Source: Chionis minor (lineage: Eukaryota > Chordata > Aves > Charadriiformes > Chionididae). Taken from it: a DNA stretch of 64,000 nt. This document shows positions 1-13,678 of this stretch, one piece after another. The stretch covers positions 62,001-126,000 of the forward strand of contig VZSF01008857.1 in assembly GCA_013398295.1 (NCBI GenBank), written 5' to 3'. The notes beneath the pieces are model-generated. The model saw only the letters and a list, made by a program, of their open reading frames with translations. It was not told where the DNA came from and did no database searches. Made by a program: the position numbers and the translations under genes. Position 1 is the stretch's first letter; each line of letters opens with the position of its first letter.

Positions 1-2429
1 GAAAGATCCCATGTCATCTTTTCTGCTTGAATTCCCCGATGCAAGACGAAGGATGCCCAGGACTTTTCCACTCTGCAAGTAACTGCATCTACAAGCAGCA
101 CTGGAGTCTCTCCTTGCTCTCCTCTGCAGCATTGCTCAGGGTGTCACAAAAAATCTCTCATAAGCAGATACCATGAAGAGCAACTACCTTGTTTTCAGCT
201 CCTGCCCTGGAAACTACCAAACAGTGCAGCACAGATGAAACCACAGCTTCTACTGTGAGGCAATAGTATCATGACTCCTGTGGCACATGCTAATTTCTAC
301 AGAACTTCGGGCAGATGAGAGATGTAGCCCAGCTGTGCAAGCCACCTGTGAAGGAATTCCAGGTGAATTCATAGTAACAGATGGAAAATGCTGACAGACT
401 GCTTCCCCACCCCCACCCAAGGGGAAAAGGATTTCAACCTTAAAACAACAACAAAAAAAGATTACTGACCAGGATATCCCAGCTACCTTAACTCTGACTT
501 TAGCAGTCAAGTCTTACTTTGGGTGACTCAGGATTACTCAGCTATCAGGACAAATTATCAAGCCAACCCTTTCACTTTGACACTAAGAAATAATGACTCT
601 CGTGACATTTCTTCCTGTTCACTTGCTTGCCAAATAACATTGTTGATATCTTCTTTACAAAATAAACACCAGCTACCAGAACATGATGTACAAGCAATTT
701 GCTCCAGCTTCGCTCGAGTACAGATAGCAACAGTATAGTTTAAGTCATTTCCCAGAAACTCTAAATTCAAGTGATTAAATATAATCAGCATAACTTTTAT
801 GGCATAGAGTATTCTTAGGCATCTCCATTTTAAAAGAAGCAAAGTAGCCTCTGAAAATGCCATACAGCAAAAATACCCTGGAGAATCGCAGGCATCCTGG
901 AGCTTTGAGGCGAGATATAAAGCCCTGCTACCTAGTCTGGCCCCGCCACCTGGCAATCAAGTGAATTATAGACCAGTTAGCCTCACGGATACAGACTGAG
1001 ACTGGCTATTCACGCAACCTCGAAGAGGAAAAGGGAAAGCTTAAAATAATCTCTCTTATCTAGGCTGAGTCTGATTTATCCTACTATCCATGGCAATTTC
1101 AAAGCTTGTATTGAAGGGCACTAGGAAGCGTGTCAGATATCACAGAGCAATTCCTCAGCAAGCAAATAGGTATGGAAGGCACTATCCCTGGGACATTTGC
1201 CAATATCCTTCTCCTTGAGTGCCCTACGGTAGGGTTGCGTACTCAAGATCCATTTTATCCCCACCTGGCAATGTGTTCTAATGCTCTACTGTAAATTTCA
1301 TTTTACACCAAACAATTTGTTTTACATAATACATAAAACCTTACTCAACTCCATCCCTATGTACTGCTTCCAACAGAACCCACTAGCAAACATGGAAATA
1401 AAACAGGTTAGAAATGGTGCAGAGGAACCTTTACCTTCTGTCCACCATCCGTTAGGGATTCAGCAGTCAGCTTTAGTGACTCATCACAGACAATGGACTA
1501 CCTGGGCATGCTGGACCGGCCCTTCAGAGTCACCGTGAGCTCACTCTGCCTTGCAGGGGCACCCTTGCTGGTGACTGTACTGGAGCGCAAGCTGCTTAAA
1601 GCTACCCGTTCCTTACACTGTGTGTTTGTTTGAAAATAACCTGTAACCAACTCATGCTACAGACTGACTTAAGAACCTCCCAGCCTTAAAACATAAAGCA
1701 TGCCCCCCAACAGCTCCCAGAAAGCAAACTAAAAAAGCCTGAAAACCGCTGCTGTGCTGACTGCTGAAATCTGCTAGCCATGTTCCTGCTTATCACTCAA
1801 GCACTGGTGGTGGCCCCCACCCCAGCAGATGGGACAGCATCCTAACCTACTATACTTCAAACTAACTAGCTGGCTACTTCAACTAACACAAGCACACACT
1901 TTATTCCTCAGCAACCTCTTTTTACACTGAAAATGCTTGAAGGAGCTGAATAAAAAAGTAAATAAATTAATCTTCCTTCCCTCCAACCAACTCCAACACA
2001 GTAAACACAAACAAGTAATGGCTGTTGCCATTTCTCAGAGAAATTTTTGTAAAAGCAACGCTATGTACATCAACTCAATAGCAACTGTGGTAACATTTCA
2101 AAGTCATTACCCATACAGTGCACAAAAAGTAAATCCTATAGCCTCTACTTTCTTGAAGAAGCAGAGGAGACTCAGGGTGGATAACGTAAGCCAATACATC
2201 TAGGAAAAATCAACATAAGCCGGGCCTATGCAATGCTGAACCCAGAACCGGCAATTACAACTTTGAAAAGAGACCGCCAGGTCATGCATGACAGTTCTCC
2301 ACAATCAGTGGCTCAAACTGGGGCAGCTGCCCAAAACAGATGACAAAAAATAGAAGGGTATAGCCAGTCAGAGCATCTGTCCCACATGTGGCCCTGGTCT
2401 CCGCACCAAGGCTGACGCAGAGAGAAAGG
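1..2429. other. Intergenic, no gene seen
   Basis: AT-moderate single-copy-looking sequence. The open frames here are short, lack splice-site support and resemble no family I know. No RNA gene or clear mobile element was recognised. Confidence 0.5.
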
Positions 2430-2890
2430 TAATTACAATGATTGGAGGAACAGGGGCTCATGGGGAGAGACCGACGGGGCTGGGATTTCCATCTGGAGGA
2501 CAGAAGGGTTCGTGAGACTTGAAGGATTACAATCCATCTTAATAAAACCCATAAAGGCAGTAACCAAGCTGAATGTGCAGCTCTTGCCAGGCATAGTTAT
2601 TTGCCAGACCCTGTAACTTTAGAAGTGGGGGCTCCCGTGGAAACTAGCAGCAAAGTGGGTTAGAGCAGACAAAAGAAAAGACTTCTTCACACTGTGAGCG
2701 GGGAAATTCCAGAGCCTGCTACCACCAGTGGCTGTGGAAGCAGCCACGCTCAGCAGGTTCAAAATGGGACCAGATGAATGCATGGACAACTGATCTGTAA
2801 CCAGAAAATAGAGGACCAGGCAGGGGTGTAACCCATCTACAACAGCCGTGGCTTCTGGGGGACTGCGGGAGGACTGGACCCACAAAACTG
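2430..2890 (+). mobile_element. Old CR1 LINE 3' fragment
   Basis: The stretch reads like the non-LTR retrotransposon CR1 in its older, reptile-type form. Landmarks are a segment about 'agcagacaaaag...acttcttcacac' near 2665-2690, then 'gtggctgtggaagcagccac' near 2730 and 'cagcaggttcaaaatggg' near 2752, followed by a degraded tail. These correspond in order to the end of the CR1 reverse-transcriptase reading frame and its 3' UTR. It is strongly diverged, with no intact frame. Family is recognised by eye only; subfamily is not assigned. Confidence 0.6.
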
Positions 2891-5305
2891 TCTAGGCTTG
2901 CAAGCTTTCCCCAAAGCAGCCTTTCCTATTGCCTCCACAGGAGTCTGACTGCTGGCCTAACCAATTAGGGCATTTCTCACGTTATTTTTATTCCCATGCA
3001 CAAATCTCTTGGCTTTTGTTAGATCCACAGCCAAACAGAAGATTCAAATTCAGAACTTCAGTTTGTACACTGTCTTGATATTCATGCACATATACAAGAT
3101 CCTGAATGGATGTTACTTTCATTACACATACTTCTGGATTATCTTTCTTTTCCATTGAAATACGGGCTGCCTTTTGGGACCCAGCCAGCTGACTTCAGGA
3201 GACAGTGCTGCTGAACTGCTGTCAGCTGCTGCACTGGAATACAATACCATCCGCCTGACGAGGAAAACAATTCTTAACATGTTTACCATGAACGTGCCAG
3301 AGGTTAACACCACTGTTTGGTGTGCGTAGACGACAAGCAAATAAGCAGGCAAACGCTCTCTCACACAGTGAGCAACTTGGGAAAGGACAAAACAACACAT
3401 TTGCAGAGTACTGTGCAGTCATCCCTCTGCACATGTGCATTTCTATATATAAAGCTTATTTTCAAAGTTATAAAAAGGGGATTTAAGAAAAATCATTAAC
3501 CCATCATCAGAAAACCTGTCCTCTGCCTAAGCCTGAAGTTCTCCATCAATATGCAGACAATGTCTTTTCCTACTAGAGTGCGGGGATACTAAAGTAACTT
3601 GGAGATAAGGCCTGTATTACTAGAAATTATTTCACAGCAGAAACTTCATGAAGACTTTACTTTGAAACTACTGCTTCTAGCAAGACCAGAAAACTTGGGA
3701 GATCACACCAGAATTAGAAAGTGTCTGCATGCCGTGTCTAAGATTGAGCCACATACCTTTCCTTCCCAAAAGGCTATTTTGATAGCAGACTCGGATCAGC
3801 TTATTTACAGGTTTGCAGGTCATTTTTTAACTTGTCAAAACATATGCCAGGCATGTGTACAGCAGCCAGATAACGTATCATTTAAGTAATTTCTGAAAAC
3901 AACATGCAGAAACAAACATTTAATACAGATGACTATCACTTATACTTTGATTTTGGCTTCATACTACTATCTTTGCATCACTGTATTTAATTATACTCCA
4001 CATTTCCTTCATGATTCATCATTGCATAACAAACTAGATAGCCACTTTATGGGTGTGTTACAGGTTTGCACAATTAACTGTGTCTATTGGACTGGAAATG
4101 ACGATTTGTATTAACTGAAAAGATCATGTGGCTGCATAGTTTGTGGGTGTTGGTTTATTAGAATGGAAAGTGCCAATTAGAGTAGGAGAAAACAAAGACA
4201 CACTCATTATGTTTTAAAGAGAAGTATCTATGACTTCCTGGAAATGTTAAAGTTTATCTGGGATAGGATTCCCAGCTGCTAAATTACAAAGAAAATTATT
4301 CTTCCTGTGTTTACAAGCACGTAGGAATGGCAAAGGAGGAAGCGCAGGTGACAGAGGGAGAACAAAACACGTAGCAATCCAGGAACAGGACCAGAGAGGA
4401 TTTTCCATGTGACGGCCACCTCCACCATTGCCACCACCTCCCGCCCCTGCCCAGCAGAGTCTATGCCCGCTGCAGGCCACGCACATCGGTCACACAAGCT
4501 GCAGCGGGCCATACAGACTCACCAGGGACCGGCTGCTCTACCCTGAGTCTGTAAAGACACTCGGCAGATGCCGGGAGGAAGAGAAGCCGTTTCCAGAAAG
4601 AAAGGGTAGCTCTCAAACCTGCAGTGACCCTGGGGAGCAGGGAAGAGAGTGTGGTCTCAAGACGACGGTGACTTCAGGACTCGCAGTTGCTGAGGTTTGG
4701 CCATGCCACAGTCCCCCTGGATGCAGCCTTGCCACCCAGACCTCGCCCCGCGGCTCTCCCTGCAGAGCTACTTCCAGCCAACCAATAGGTATACTTTTTT
4801 CCTCCCCATATTTTAAGCTCAACAGCAAATTCAGTTCGATTACACTTTACTCTTCACACTTAACTTTCAACAGTCCCAGTTTTAACCCACAAATCTGCGT
4901 TAAAAATGTCAAATGCCTCTGAACTGACTAAAGGTTATATATTTGACTACGGTACTCACACCATTTTGATTAAAAATTAAAAGGTGATGCTTAGGACAGA
5001 ACATCATTTAACTTAAGTAGTTATAATCAAAGATGTGCTAAAAACTCAAGCTATTTAGTTGCTCAAAAAAACGCCCCCATCATTTGGATTCACCCCTCAA
5101 ATCAAGCATGAAATATTTCCCATGAATTTTCTGCAATGTACTTAAACCCAATAAACTGTATAAATGAATTATCCCTTGTAAATTTCTTAAATTTGAACAT
5201 AGAAGGGAATTCCAATCAGAGTTTGAGAAAGTTCTTGCTATATTCCAATGTGGTATATTAAAGGAGAACAAAGTATTTTTTTAGTTTTCTTTTTTTTGGA
5301 GTGGT

Positions 5306-5334
5306 GGGGTAGAGGTGGGGGGGTGAGGGAGGGG
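5306..5334 (+). repeat. G-rich tract with G-quadruplex pattern
   Basis: Four runs of guanines lie within 29 bases (5306-5309, 5317-5323, 5327-5329, 5331-5334) with loops of 7, 3 and 1 bases. This fits the G3+N1-7 quadruplex rule. No gene is attached to it. Confidence 0.6.
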
Positions 5335-8117
5335 AACTGAGGAAACACAATTAAGTTATTCCCTTAATTTGTAATTTTATAATTCTATCCATGTTTATGT
5401 GAGGTCTACAGACACTGAACAGCAAACCAAGACCCTCAAAAGGTCCTATTTCTCGCTCCTAAAAGTAGATTGTTATTCCTACAGCATTAATAAACTCTGA
5501 TTCACCTTGCAATCCCCCCCATCCCCCCCGACTGCACAGAAGAGCCAATACACATAAAATCTCAAGTGCACGTCATGTAGAAATACTCTCACAAGATTGT
5601 AGTAGCAATCAAGTAGCTTATTTTAATGCAATTATGTGCAAAGGTATCTGTCTGTCAGGATTTCTACTGTCAGTCAGTACATCTCCAGCTTTGCTTTTCC
5701 TGCCAACTTACATTGGCGAGAGCTGGACATTCCAACAGCTGCCGCAAGGTTCAGAAGTAAGAACCAAACACAGGAGTTCACTCTGCAGTATTTCTCAGTG
5801 CCTTGAAATGTTTTGAGACAATCTGATCTTAAAGGCATGATCTTAGTTTTTTCTCTAAACCTTGCAAAGGTTATTTAGATCACACATATAAATCCTTAAC
5901 AAGAGACAGGGGACTAGAGACGCTAACATCTAAAAATACTTCTAAACAAATATTTTAAATATCAGTTATGTTGATTAATCTTTTTTCCAGCAAAATCATT
6001 AGGTCCTGTAGTGCTTGGCTTCTCAGAAAATTTGTGTTTTATTAGTAGGCACAAAGATTCACTCGGGTAAGTAAGCATTAGACTCTGGAATTAAAGATGT
6101 CATTCATAAATAGACATTAAAAACACAAGTCAGATTTTGACATGACAAAAAAACAGAAGCAAGTTCAGCAGCAGTGTCTCACTTTGTTGGGTATGTCTGT
6201 AGCAAAGGATCAGTAATCAGCAAATACAAGCATACATCTCAAAATACAAATGATCAACAGACTGTTGTGTCCCCTTCCACATGCCCTATATAGACAGAAT
6301 CTCACATATGAATAAAATTAACTTTATACTATTTGGGGAATCAAGTTAACCAAACTATTAATTTCAGCAAGTATACACTTAGAACTGTTTCTAAATACCA
6401 TTTCTATATATATAGCTTTTCAAATGAAATTACTGGTTCAGAATAAGAACCAGCTGAGCTTTATCCCCACTGTCCTTTCTGCTCAATGTGCTCTTACCTC
6501 CCTGGCTCAGCAAAACCACACTGTTCCACCTTCAGATCTTGTAAAATCTATGAAATCTCCTTCCCCTGCTTACAGAGGTCTCACAAACACCCACCTGATA
6601 CATAAGGCATTCCAAGCTTCCCTGGGTTATGTTTTTAATGGCATGCTGTACTTCTAGGCTCTCAGTTTTGCTTACTATTTATTTTGTAGAGATCATAAGC
6701 CACATCTATTGATGACACTCTATAAATAAACAATTTTATGAAAAGAACAGACTATGGCATTGCCTTTAATAGGTAAAAAGGATAAAACAAGTAATAGGCA
6801 AAAAGGATAGACCAAGCCATCAAAAAGATGACTGCTACCATTCTTTCCAATCTCAGTGAAGCCTGCAACTATGACTGTAAAAGACGGATGACTTCTGAGC
6901 TTGCCAATACAAAATACCCAAGAGTTATAGGTGCTGACAATATTTGGTTATTGTTCAAGAATGCCTGTTCAGTCTTGACAAACAAGGGTCTGGCCACAGC
7001 AATCCACACATCTCACGCTGTGCAATACAACACAGTGACCCCAGCAGAAAAAGCACACTGAAAAAGAAATAGTATGATAGACAAAGGTAACAGAACACGA
7101 CACGTTCTTGAGAAGGATGAAAAGGAACTTCAGTGGTGCTGCAGACCCCAACAGCGCACATGGGTAGATTCCTGGAACTTACCCCAAACTCTCATTATGC
7201 GTAACACTACACTTGTGTGAAACCCTGTGCCTAAAGGGCATAAAAGCACAGCCGAGCCAGTCAGCTGACAGCAAGCCCTCTGGCTCTGTAAGGAGGGAGA
7301 TGGGATGCAACAGGGCAGTTAGACTGGGATTTGAGTCAGCTCCTCTGTTTCTGCTGATCCGCCCAGCATCCTACAGTGGAGCGTCTCTCAACACTGCCCT
7401 AAAAGCATCCAATCGAACAGGGATTAAGTGAGCTCCAGGTTATTTCACCAGACTACAGCTCGGCTTCCTGATGACCAGTTTACATGCCTGAGAGCAAGAA
7501 CGAACTCAGCCTGGGAGGACTGTATAACAATGTCCCTACAGCAGCAGGATAGATGTAACATTTCTGCAAGGCATTCAAATATTACAGAATAGATGGTAAA
7601 AAACAGATGTAGCTATGGCCATTTCTGAGAAACACAAGCGTGAACCACCAGCTGTTTTAAATTTATTGAGTTCCATTCCAGCCTAAGCTGCTACAGAATC
7701 TGTGGCAATCTTTGTGTCCTTTTTTGATCTCTTCCCTCACTCAGTTTATGCTTATGTACTGAAAAAGTCTGAGCACATGATTACCCCATCCAGGCAACAT
7801 GCCTTTGAAATGGCTTTTTAATCTAGACTCTCCACTCCCTGACAGACTGACTTTTGCAGTATGTCTGTATTTGCTGTCTAGACACTTGAATATGCTAACC
7901 TCTAATTTAGCCCTCCTTTACTGACCCATGAGTTTCCTCCCTTCTGTGGGTCTTCTGGCTAAACTGGAAATGCAACACACTCATTCTGCCCTATACCTGC
8001 CTGGTGTAACTGCATTCATACAAATCTGACCAGTGCAGCAAGCAAATGCTCCTCATTCACCAGCAATGATGAAGCCTTACACTGAGAAACTGCTGTAGTG
8101 CTCTCTCCTAATCTTGT

Positions 8118-8157
8118 ATGCGTCTCTAATGCGTCTCTGCAGACGCATCTGCAGAGA
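8118..8157. repeat. Direct plus inverted repeat
   Basis: The ten-base unit atgcgtctct is repeated at 8118-8127 and 8129-8138. It overlaps a perfect nine-base inverted repeat, tctctgcag (8134-8142) and ctgcagaga (8149-8157), around a six-base loop. An overlapping palindrome, atgcgtct...agacgcat, uses the same bases. It could form a small hairpin; function is unknown. Confidence 0.7.
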
Positions 8158-8275
8158 CAAGGACCTGTGCTGAATCTTTTAAGCGGAATTAAATTATTGT
8201 GTACCCAGTTACGTAGGCAGAAAATGATGGAAACGTTCCAGTTGAAATATGAAATGGAGAACAAAATACAGGTGT

Positions 8276-8420
8276 ATCCTAACAGCAGCCATAATGCCTC
8301 AAATCCCAAGGTCCACCTAACCCAGTATTGCCCTAGCATGGGGAAAAAAGGAAAGGAGATGTTTAGGGGCAGTGGACAGCATTCTCTCCCAATTCCCAGC
8401 AGTCTGATACAGGGCACTTT
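8276..8420 (-). mobile_element. Probable old CR1 tail
   Basis: Read on the minus strand, positions about 8345-8280 give 'tactgggttaggtggacctt' followed by a diverged 'gg.tttga..cattatggc' segment. That resembles the conserved CR1 3'-end phrase (tactgggctagatggacc, then tggtctgacccagtatggc) found in reptile and bird CR1. The rest is heavily decayed, so the 5' limit is a guess. Confidence 0.4.
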
Positions 8421-11400
8421 CTCTACAGCCTCAATTGATTTTTCTTTCATCAAACTCTCCGTACCTAGTTTCTGAAGCCATGTAAAACTTCTGGCATTTG
8501 CAGCATTCAGACAGAGATGTAATCAAGGTGCACTGATGAGAGCTCACAAAAGCCATGCTGTACTTCCACTTTAGATAGTATGTTTGCATCACAAACCACT
8601 TCCATATGCCCGAAGCATAAAAGATTTGTTATCTGTGTCAGTTTCTACAGATGACTTAAGAGGCAATTTAGTGTTATCCAATTGCTTTAAAGTCTTGTAT
8701 AGGGTGAATTCACACAAAGCCTGAGTAATGGCCCCTGTAGAGGCTGAATTTCAGCATCAGGTCTGCACAGTTATACTACTGAACAATAGTAGTAGTATAT
8801 TGTTACTACTACTGAGTAGTAGCACCCTCACAATGCTAGAGTCTGCACTGTTAGTCTCTGCATAAGCCTTACACTCATTGTCTCTGTCCCTTTCTTGCAC
8901 ACCTACGCATCTTTCTCTATCCCACAGTAAGTATCACAGTATACATCGTACAACATCCCCTGTACAGTAAGAATAGAAGATGTATAAAGTTTAACTGCTT
9001 ATAGTTTGGGCAACATGATTTCTCCAGCCATGTACCAGCACGAGTTTACTCCCACTGCACCAGTCCCTGACTTGTTATCAGTTCAGCGAGACTACAGCAA
9101 TTCCATATGTATTGTTTTTTCCCCCTCGAATTAACAGATGCTCAAGTTTATTTCCCTCACTTCAGTGTGACAAATGTTCAAAACTTAGGTAACTAAGAAT
9201 TTTATTATCTGCATACTTTGTTTAAATTGTCATAATGCATGCATCACTAGAGTAAGTGTACCACCCGTACTCCTTAATCTCAATATTCGTATGTAGATCC
9301 ACTCTGTCAGACAACCACAAAACAGAAGATAAAGACCTGAATAAGACCTACAAAATCAAACTAAGTAATGATTGCTCAGTGTAACTTCTAACTGTGCACA
9401 TCTTGATTCTGTTTGAGATACAGGCTGTGATTTTTAAGGAACAGGTAAGAGGGACATGACAACTCATTCATTTTGGAAGTCAGTATGAAAGCCAAGGCCA
9501 ATGTACTGAATCTATCATTGATAATGATCAAAATCAGGACTTTTCATGATGGAAAGATTTATCCATAGACCACCTTCTGCATTGTTTTTTGCTAGGTTTG
9601 CTTTTTCAAAGCAGTCCCTTACTGAATGGTTCATAAATGCAACATCTGAAATAACTAAAGTGACAGATGGTCTTGGCTCTGCAGAAGCACCTCTGGAGGT
9701 GCTGTAGAAGTGTATCTACAACACCCTCATCCACATAACTAGTCATGCAAAAAACTAGCACCACAGCATCCAACTTACACTTTGTTTACCTCTCTACAGA
9801 AAAGCTTTTCCTCCCTGATGATTTACCACAATTACTTTTTCTAGTCATTAACAAGGCAGAAGAGTGTCTAAGCTACTCATTCCCTTTCAGGTAACCAGAC
9901 CGGAGGCACACTTACCAGAAAACATGGGGAAAAAAATCCCAAGCTTCCTGCTTAAGAGCAGCTGCCACGAATAAGTATGATTAAGCAATAATACAGCAGC
10001 AGCTACTGTAAAACAAAGTTACTGTTTGTAGAAGCTGGTTCACCAAAAAAATCACGACCGCCTACAGAATGACCATACAAGAGGTATATCAGACATTCTA
10101 CATTAAAAATATATATCTATTATTTCCCATTATAGTCTTTCAGTATGAAATTTTACTTTCAGAATTTTCTAGCTTCCTAAAGAGATTCTGCCTTTCACTT
10201 CTCCAGCTGCTGCTTACGTTTATGCTTTTCTCCTCTCAAGACAAACAGAAATAGCAACCAAAAATTTGTTGTTGAAACTGGGAAATATCAAGGGAATCGA
10301 GATCATTGAAAAGGCACATGCTGCAAACAAGCTAGAAATAGGACAACTCCGATCAAAGGACATCTAGTATCTCAGGGATTCCCTACGCAAAGGGAATCCT
10401 TGGATGAAAGGAAATATGAATAGAAGTCTATGATACTCTTTTTTTCACATAATTCAGACATTTCATTTATTAAGCAGACAAGTCTGCTATCCATCTCCAA
10501 AACAAGGTACACAAAAGAGGTTTAAAGCATCTTGTAATACTACCTGAGCTGTTTTTTTAGCAGGCTTATTATTAACTAGTATTAACCAACCAGGATGTCC
10601 AAGATTACTTAGGAGTTAGTCTTTAGGGCAATTAGCAAATGGCAAAGAGTGGTTTACACATGCCTACAGAACAGTGAGTCCTGAAATAACTTCATATTGC
10701 GAAGAAGGAAGAGAAACTAGAATGTAACTGTTGGTACAGAATTCATTTTCCTCTGTGCACAAGTCAGCACAGAAACTACTACAAGTGACACCATTAGTAA
10801 ACATTTTTATTTAGTAGAACAATCAGAAATTTAAGGCAGTGGGAGTTTAGTGAACAAAGGCCATCAGTAAAGTCATTTAATAGTAAGAGACAAAAATTCC
10901 ATACAATTACATGCACACAAACTAACTCATAAATTATTTAACAGAGTAAAACCAGGCTTACTGACAGATGTACAGAGGCCATAGGGTAACATCTGCAGGG
11001 AAAGCCAGAATGACCTTTATCTGGACCACAGATTCTCAATTAAAAAGCCTCGTGTTCCACCAGGGAGCCACTGCAGAAGCTTGTCCTACTGAAGTCGTGT
11101 CAACACTCTGAAACGCATTTTTAAAAAACGTTTGTCCTTTGTATCCATTCGCAACATTTAGGGCTATTTACACCATGAGTATGTACATCAACATACCAGA
11201 ATTTAAAACAAAAAAACAGAGAAAGAGAAGAGAAAGAGATTTTCTTCTCAACACATATATGCAACCAGGGCAATGTAAACTGAACGTAACTCATATTGCA
11301 TGCACAGTTCATCTCCAGAAACAGTCAGAGTCTTCAAGTCCAGAGCAACAGAAGCACAGCAAAGCATTTGGAAGAAGTCTTTGAACTCATACAGTTCAGT

Positions 11401-12382
11401 ACAAACCATCAGCAGTTGCTACCTCCCTCTAAGCATGTGTCCAGAACACAACGTAGGGCAGTCTCACCATTAACAGTGTGCCCTAATTCATCAAAAACAC
11501 AAGACCTCATTTGTCTACTCTCCTCCTTTCTTCTGATGGCTTCCACACCCCCTTATATTCTTTTCACTTTCTCCCACCTGTGTAACATGTTCAGCCAACT
11601 TTAGAGGACCTCTTAATTTCTCACATCCAAGGAAAAAAAAAACCCACCCACCAGAAATCTCTCCTAGTTCATAATCCTTGCCTTTCTTCTCGTGTCACCT
11701 TCACTTGTACAGCAATACAGCAGTTCTTATGATACAGATATGCAGTAAGAGAGCTTACTGTCCCCAAGAGGGTCACAGGTGGGGGACTTTTGCCAGAGGT
11801 CAACAGAAGCCCCAGAAGAGAAAGCAGAAGTCAGCCGCAGACGTGCACCACATCATCCAATGAAATCAAGCATTCTTCCCTTTTAGCAATATTAATAACT
11901 ATTCCAGCTCAATGAGTATAGCAGATACATTGTGTTAATCCTGCCCTTAGCAACTCTAAATGCTGGGAGTTTGAGTCCCACACTGACATTTCTTTGTCCA
12001 ACAAAGAAATGATTGCACTGTACAGCAAACCTGATCAACAAACAGGTTCACGTTTATCCTGTAATAAATAGTAACACCTGCAAATGTTCACAGAAGTCTT
12101 TACACAGCAGCTTTCACTAAGGATCCTACTGCTCTAAGCACTGCATTTTACCATCACAAAATACACTGTCAAATCTACGATAACCCACTTATGATTAGTT
12201 AAGAAGCCCAATAAGCCATTACACAGGAAGGTGGATTTATTTCAACGCAAACTTCAGGAACATCGGCATTCACAATAGCAATTCAACGGTGAAAACATTG
12301 GTGCTGTTTTCCTTCTGGCCATACCGAAGGGCAAGCGTTCCCTGTAACTGCAAAACACCCGCACACCAAAAGCACGGCGCAA
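8421..12382. other. Intergenic upstream of ERRFI1
   Basis: No supportable gene. It contains the hairpin at 8788-8813 (listed separately) and otherwise ordinary AT-moderate sequence. GC content rises abruptly at about 12.34 kb where the ERRFI1 CpG island begins. Confidence 0.45.
8788..8813. repeat. Perfect 10-bp inverted repeat
   Basis: agtagtagta at 8788-8797 is the exact reverse complement of tactactact at 8804-8813, with a six-base loop. A further copy of the trinucleotide follows (gagtagtag, to about 8822). It looks like a trinucleotide tract that inverted on itself. Confidence 0.75.
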
Positions 12383-13340
12383 GGCCCGGCTCCGCCTCCC
12401 CGGCCCGGCTCCGCCTCCCCCGCCCGGGCGACGCCGCTGCTCCGCAGGAAAAGCTGCGGCGCGCACGAAGAGGGAGGAGAGTGCGGGGCTCCTCACCGCC
12501 GAGGCGGCCCCAGCCCGGGACCGCCGGCTGCGGGTTCGGGGCGGGAGAGCGAGCACTCCCCGGAGTCGGGGGCAGCTGCCCCAGGGAACGGCTCCCGAGC
12601 TGAGGGAAGAGGTCTCCCGCCTCCAGCCCGGCCGGTGCGGCGGGGCGCGCAGATCTCCCCGCGGAGCGGGCCCCTGCGCGGCAGCTGAGCGGGGTGAACG
12701 GCCCTGGCAATGTCGGGAACGGAAACCAGGCAGGCCAGGGCGCAGCAGGACGAGAAAGGGCCTCCCTGCCCCGAGAAACGGGGACCAGGCGACGCGCGGA
12801 AGGACACTGGCCAGGGGAGCGCTGCTCGGCTCCTCCACGGCGCATCCGCTGCTTCCCGCGCCGCCGGCGGGAGCACAGCGCTCCGAAGTGACGAAGCGCG
12901 AGCTCCGCGGGGCCACGCCGCCTCTGCGCCGGCCGCTGCTCACTCGCGCCGCCGGGCCCAGCCACGGGCGGTAGATCCCGGCCCCGCACCCCGGTCACGC
13001 CGTCCCAGAGCCCGCTGGGGGAGGGCGCCTCTCGTTCGGCCCGGAGGCGACAGGCCCCGCAGATCCGGGCGGGGGCGGCACCGCGCCAGCAGCGCTGCCT
13101 GGAGGGCGCAGCAGCGGCCGTTCCCGCAGACGGGCCCGGAGGAGCGGCGAGCACTGCCGGGACCCGCTGCAGCCTCCGCCCGTGCCCAGCGAGGTCCGCA
13201 CCCTCCCGCCTGGAGGCCGCCACAGCACCTTTACCGGCCCACGCGCGGCCATCGCCCCTTTAAGGCTATTCACGGAGGGAGCGCAACGTGCGGAGGGGCG
13301 CGGCCGGCGGGCGTGGCTCCCTAGCGGCCCCGCCCCCCAG

Positions 13341-13347
13341 TATAAGA
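13341..13347 (+). promoter_or_regulatory. ERRFI1: TATA-like box of ERRFI1
   Basis: TATAAGA sits within otherwise GC-rich DNA, just after a GC-box-like cgccccccag. About 110 bases downstream is a clean splice donor (13457). That spacing fits a transcription start near 13370-13375 and a short first exon. A TATA element would suit a gene known to be an immediate-early, stimulus-induced transcript. Confidence 0.6.
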
Positions 13348-13371
13348 GGGGCCGTCCGCGGGCGGCACGGC

Positions 13372-13456
13372 AGTGACCGGGCGCAGTTGCGGCTTGGCGC
13401 ATGCGTGTCGCGCCGGCGGCCGCGCGGGGACATGAGGAGTTGCGCGACGCTTTGGG
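13372..13456 (+). other. ERRFI1: ERRFI1 non-coding exon 1 (start approximate)
   Basis: The 3' edge is defined by the donor GGG|GTGAGT at 13457. The 5' edge is inferred from the TATA-like box. No ERRFI1 coding sequence lies here; the start codon is in exon 2. The exon contains two ATGs (13401 and 13432). If spliced to 20373 they would give upstream open frames of 17 and 19 codons before the stop, ending in early exon 2. Confidence 0.6.
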
Positions 13457-13576
13457 GTGAGTGACGGCCCCCGCAGCGGCACCTCCCGCCGCCCCGCGCT
13501 CGCGCCGCTCGTTGCCATGGCGGCAGAACGCCCCCCGCTACCGCGGCCGCTCCCGCCCGCCGCCCACCTGAGCCGC

Positions 13577-13678
13577 NNNNNNNNNNNNNNNNNNNNNNNN
13601 NNNNNNNNNNNNNNNNNNNNNNNNNNNNNNNNNNNNNNNNNNNNNNNNNNNNNNNNNNNNNNNNNNNNNNNNNNNNNN
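13577..13678. other. Assembly gap (102 N)
   Basis: Unknown bases inside the CpG island, just downstream of exon 1. Gap size may be nominal. Confidence 0.99.

Larger units (their letters stand above)
2891..8275. other. Intergenic, no gene seen
   Basis: No convincing exon, RNA gene or intact element. The only notable structures are a G-rich tract (listed separately at 5306-5334) and two C7-8 runs near 5514-5529. A short direct repeat of an 'aggcaaaaaggata'-like unit lies at about 6768-6810. Open frames are under 100 codons and look like chance. Confidence 0.45.

Noticed and set aside
8016..8453. 145-codon minus-strand frame
   Set aside because: Part of it overlaps a probable old CR1 tail and the product is unlike any known protein.
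12254..13223. Long minus-strand open frames (229 and 317 codons) across the ERRFI1 CpG island
   Set aside because: Arg/Pro/Gly/Ala-rich products in several overlapping frames on both strands, as expected from stop-poor CpG-rich DNA; no domain and no splice support.
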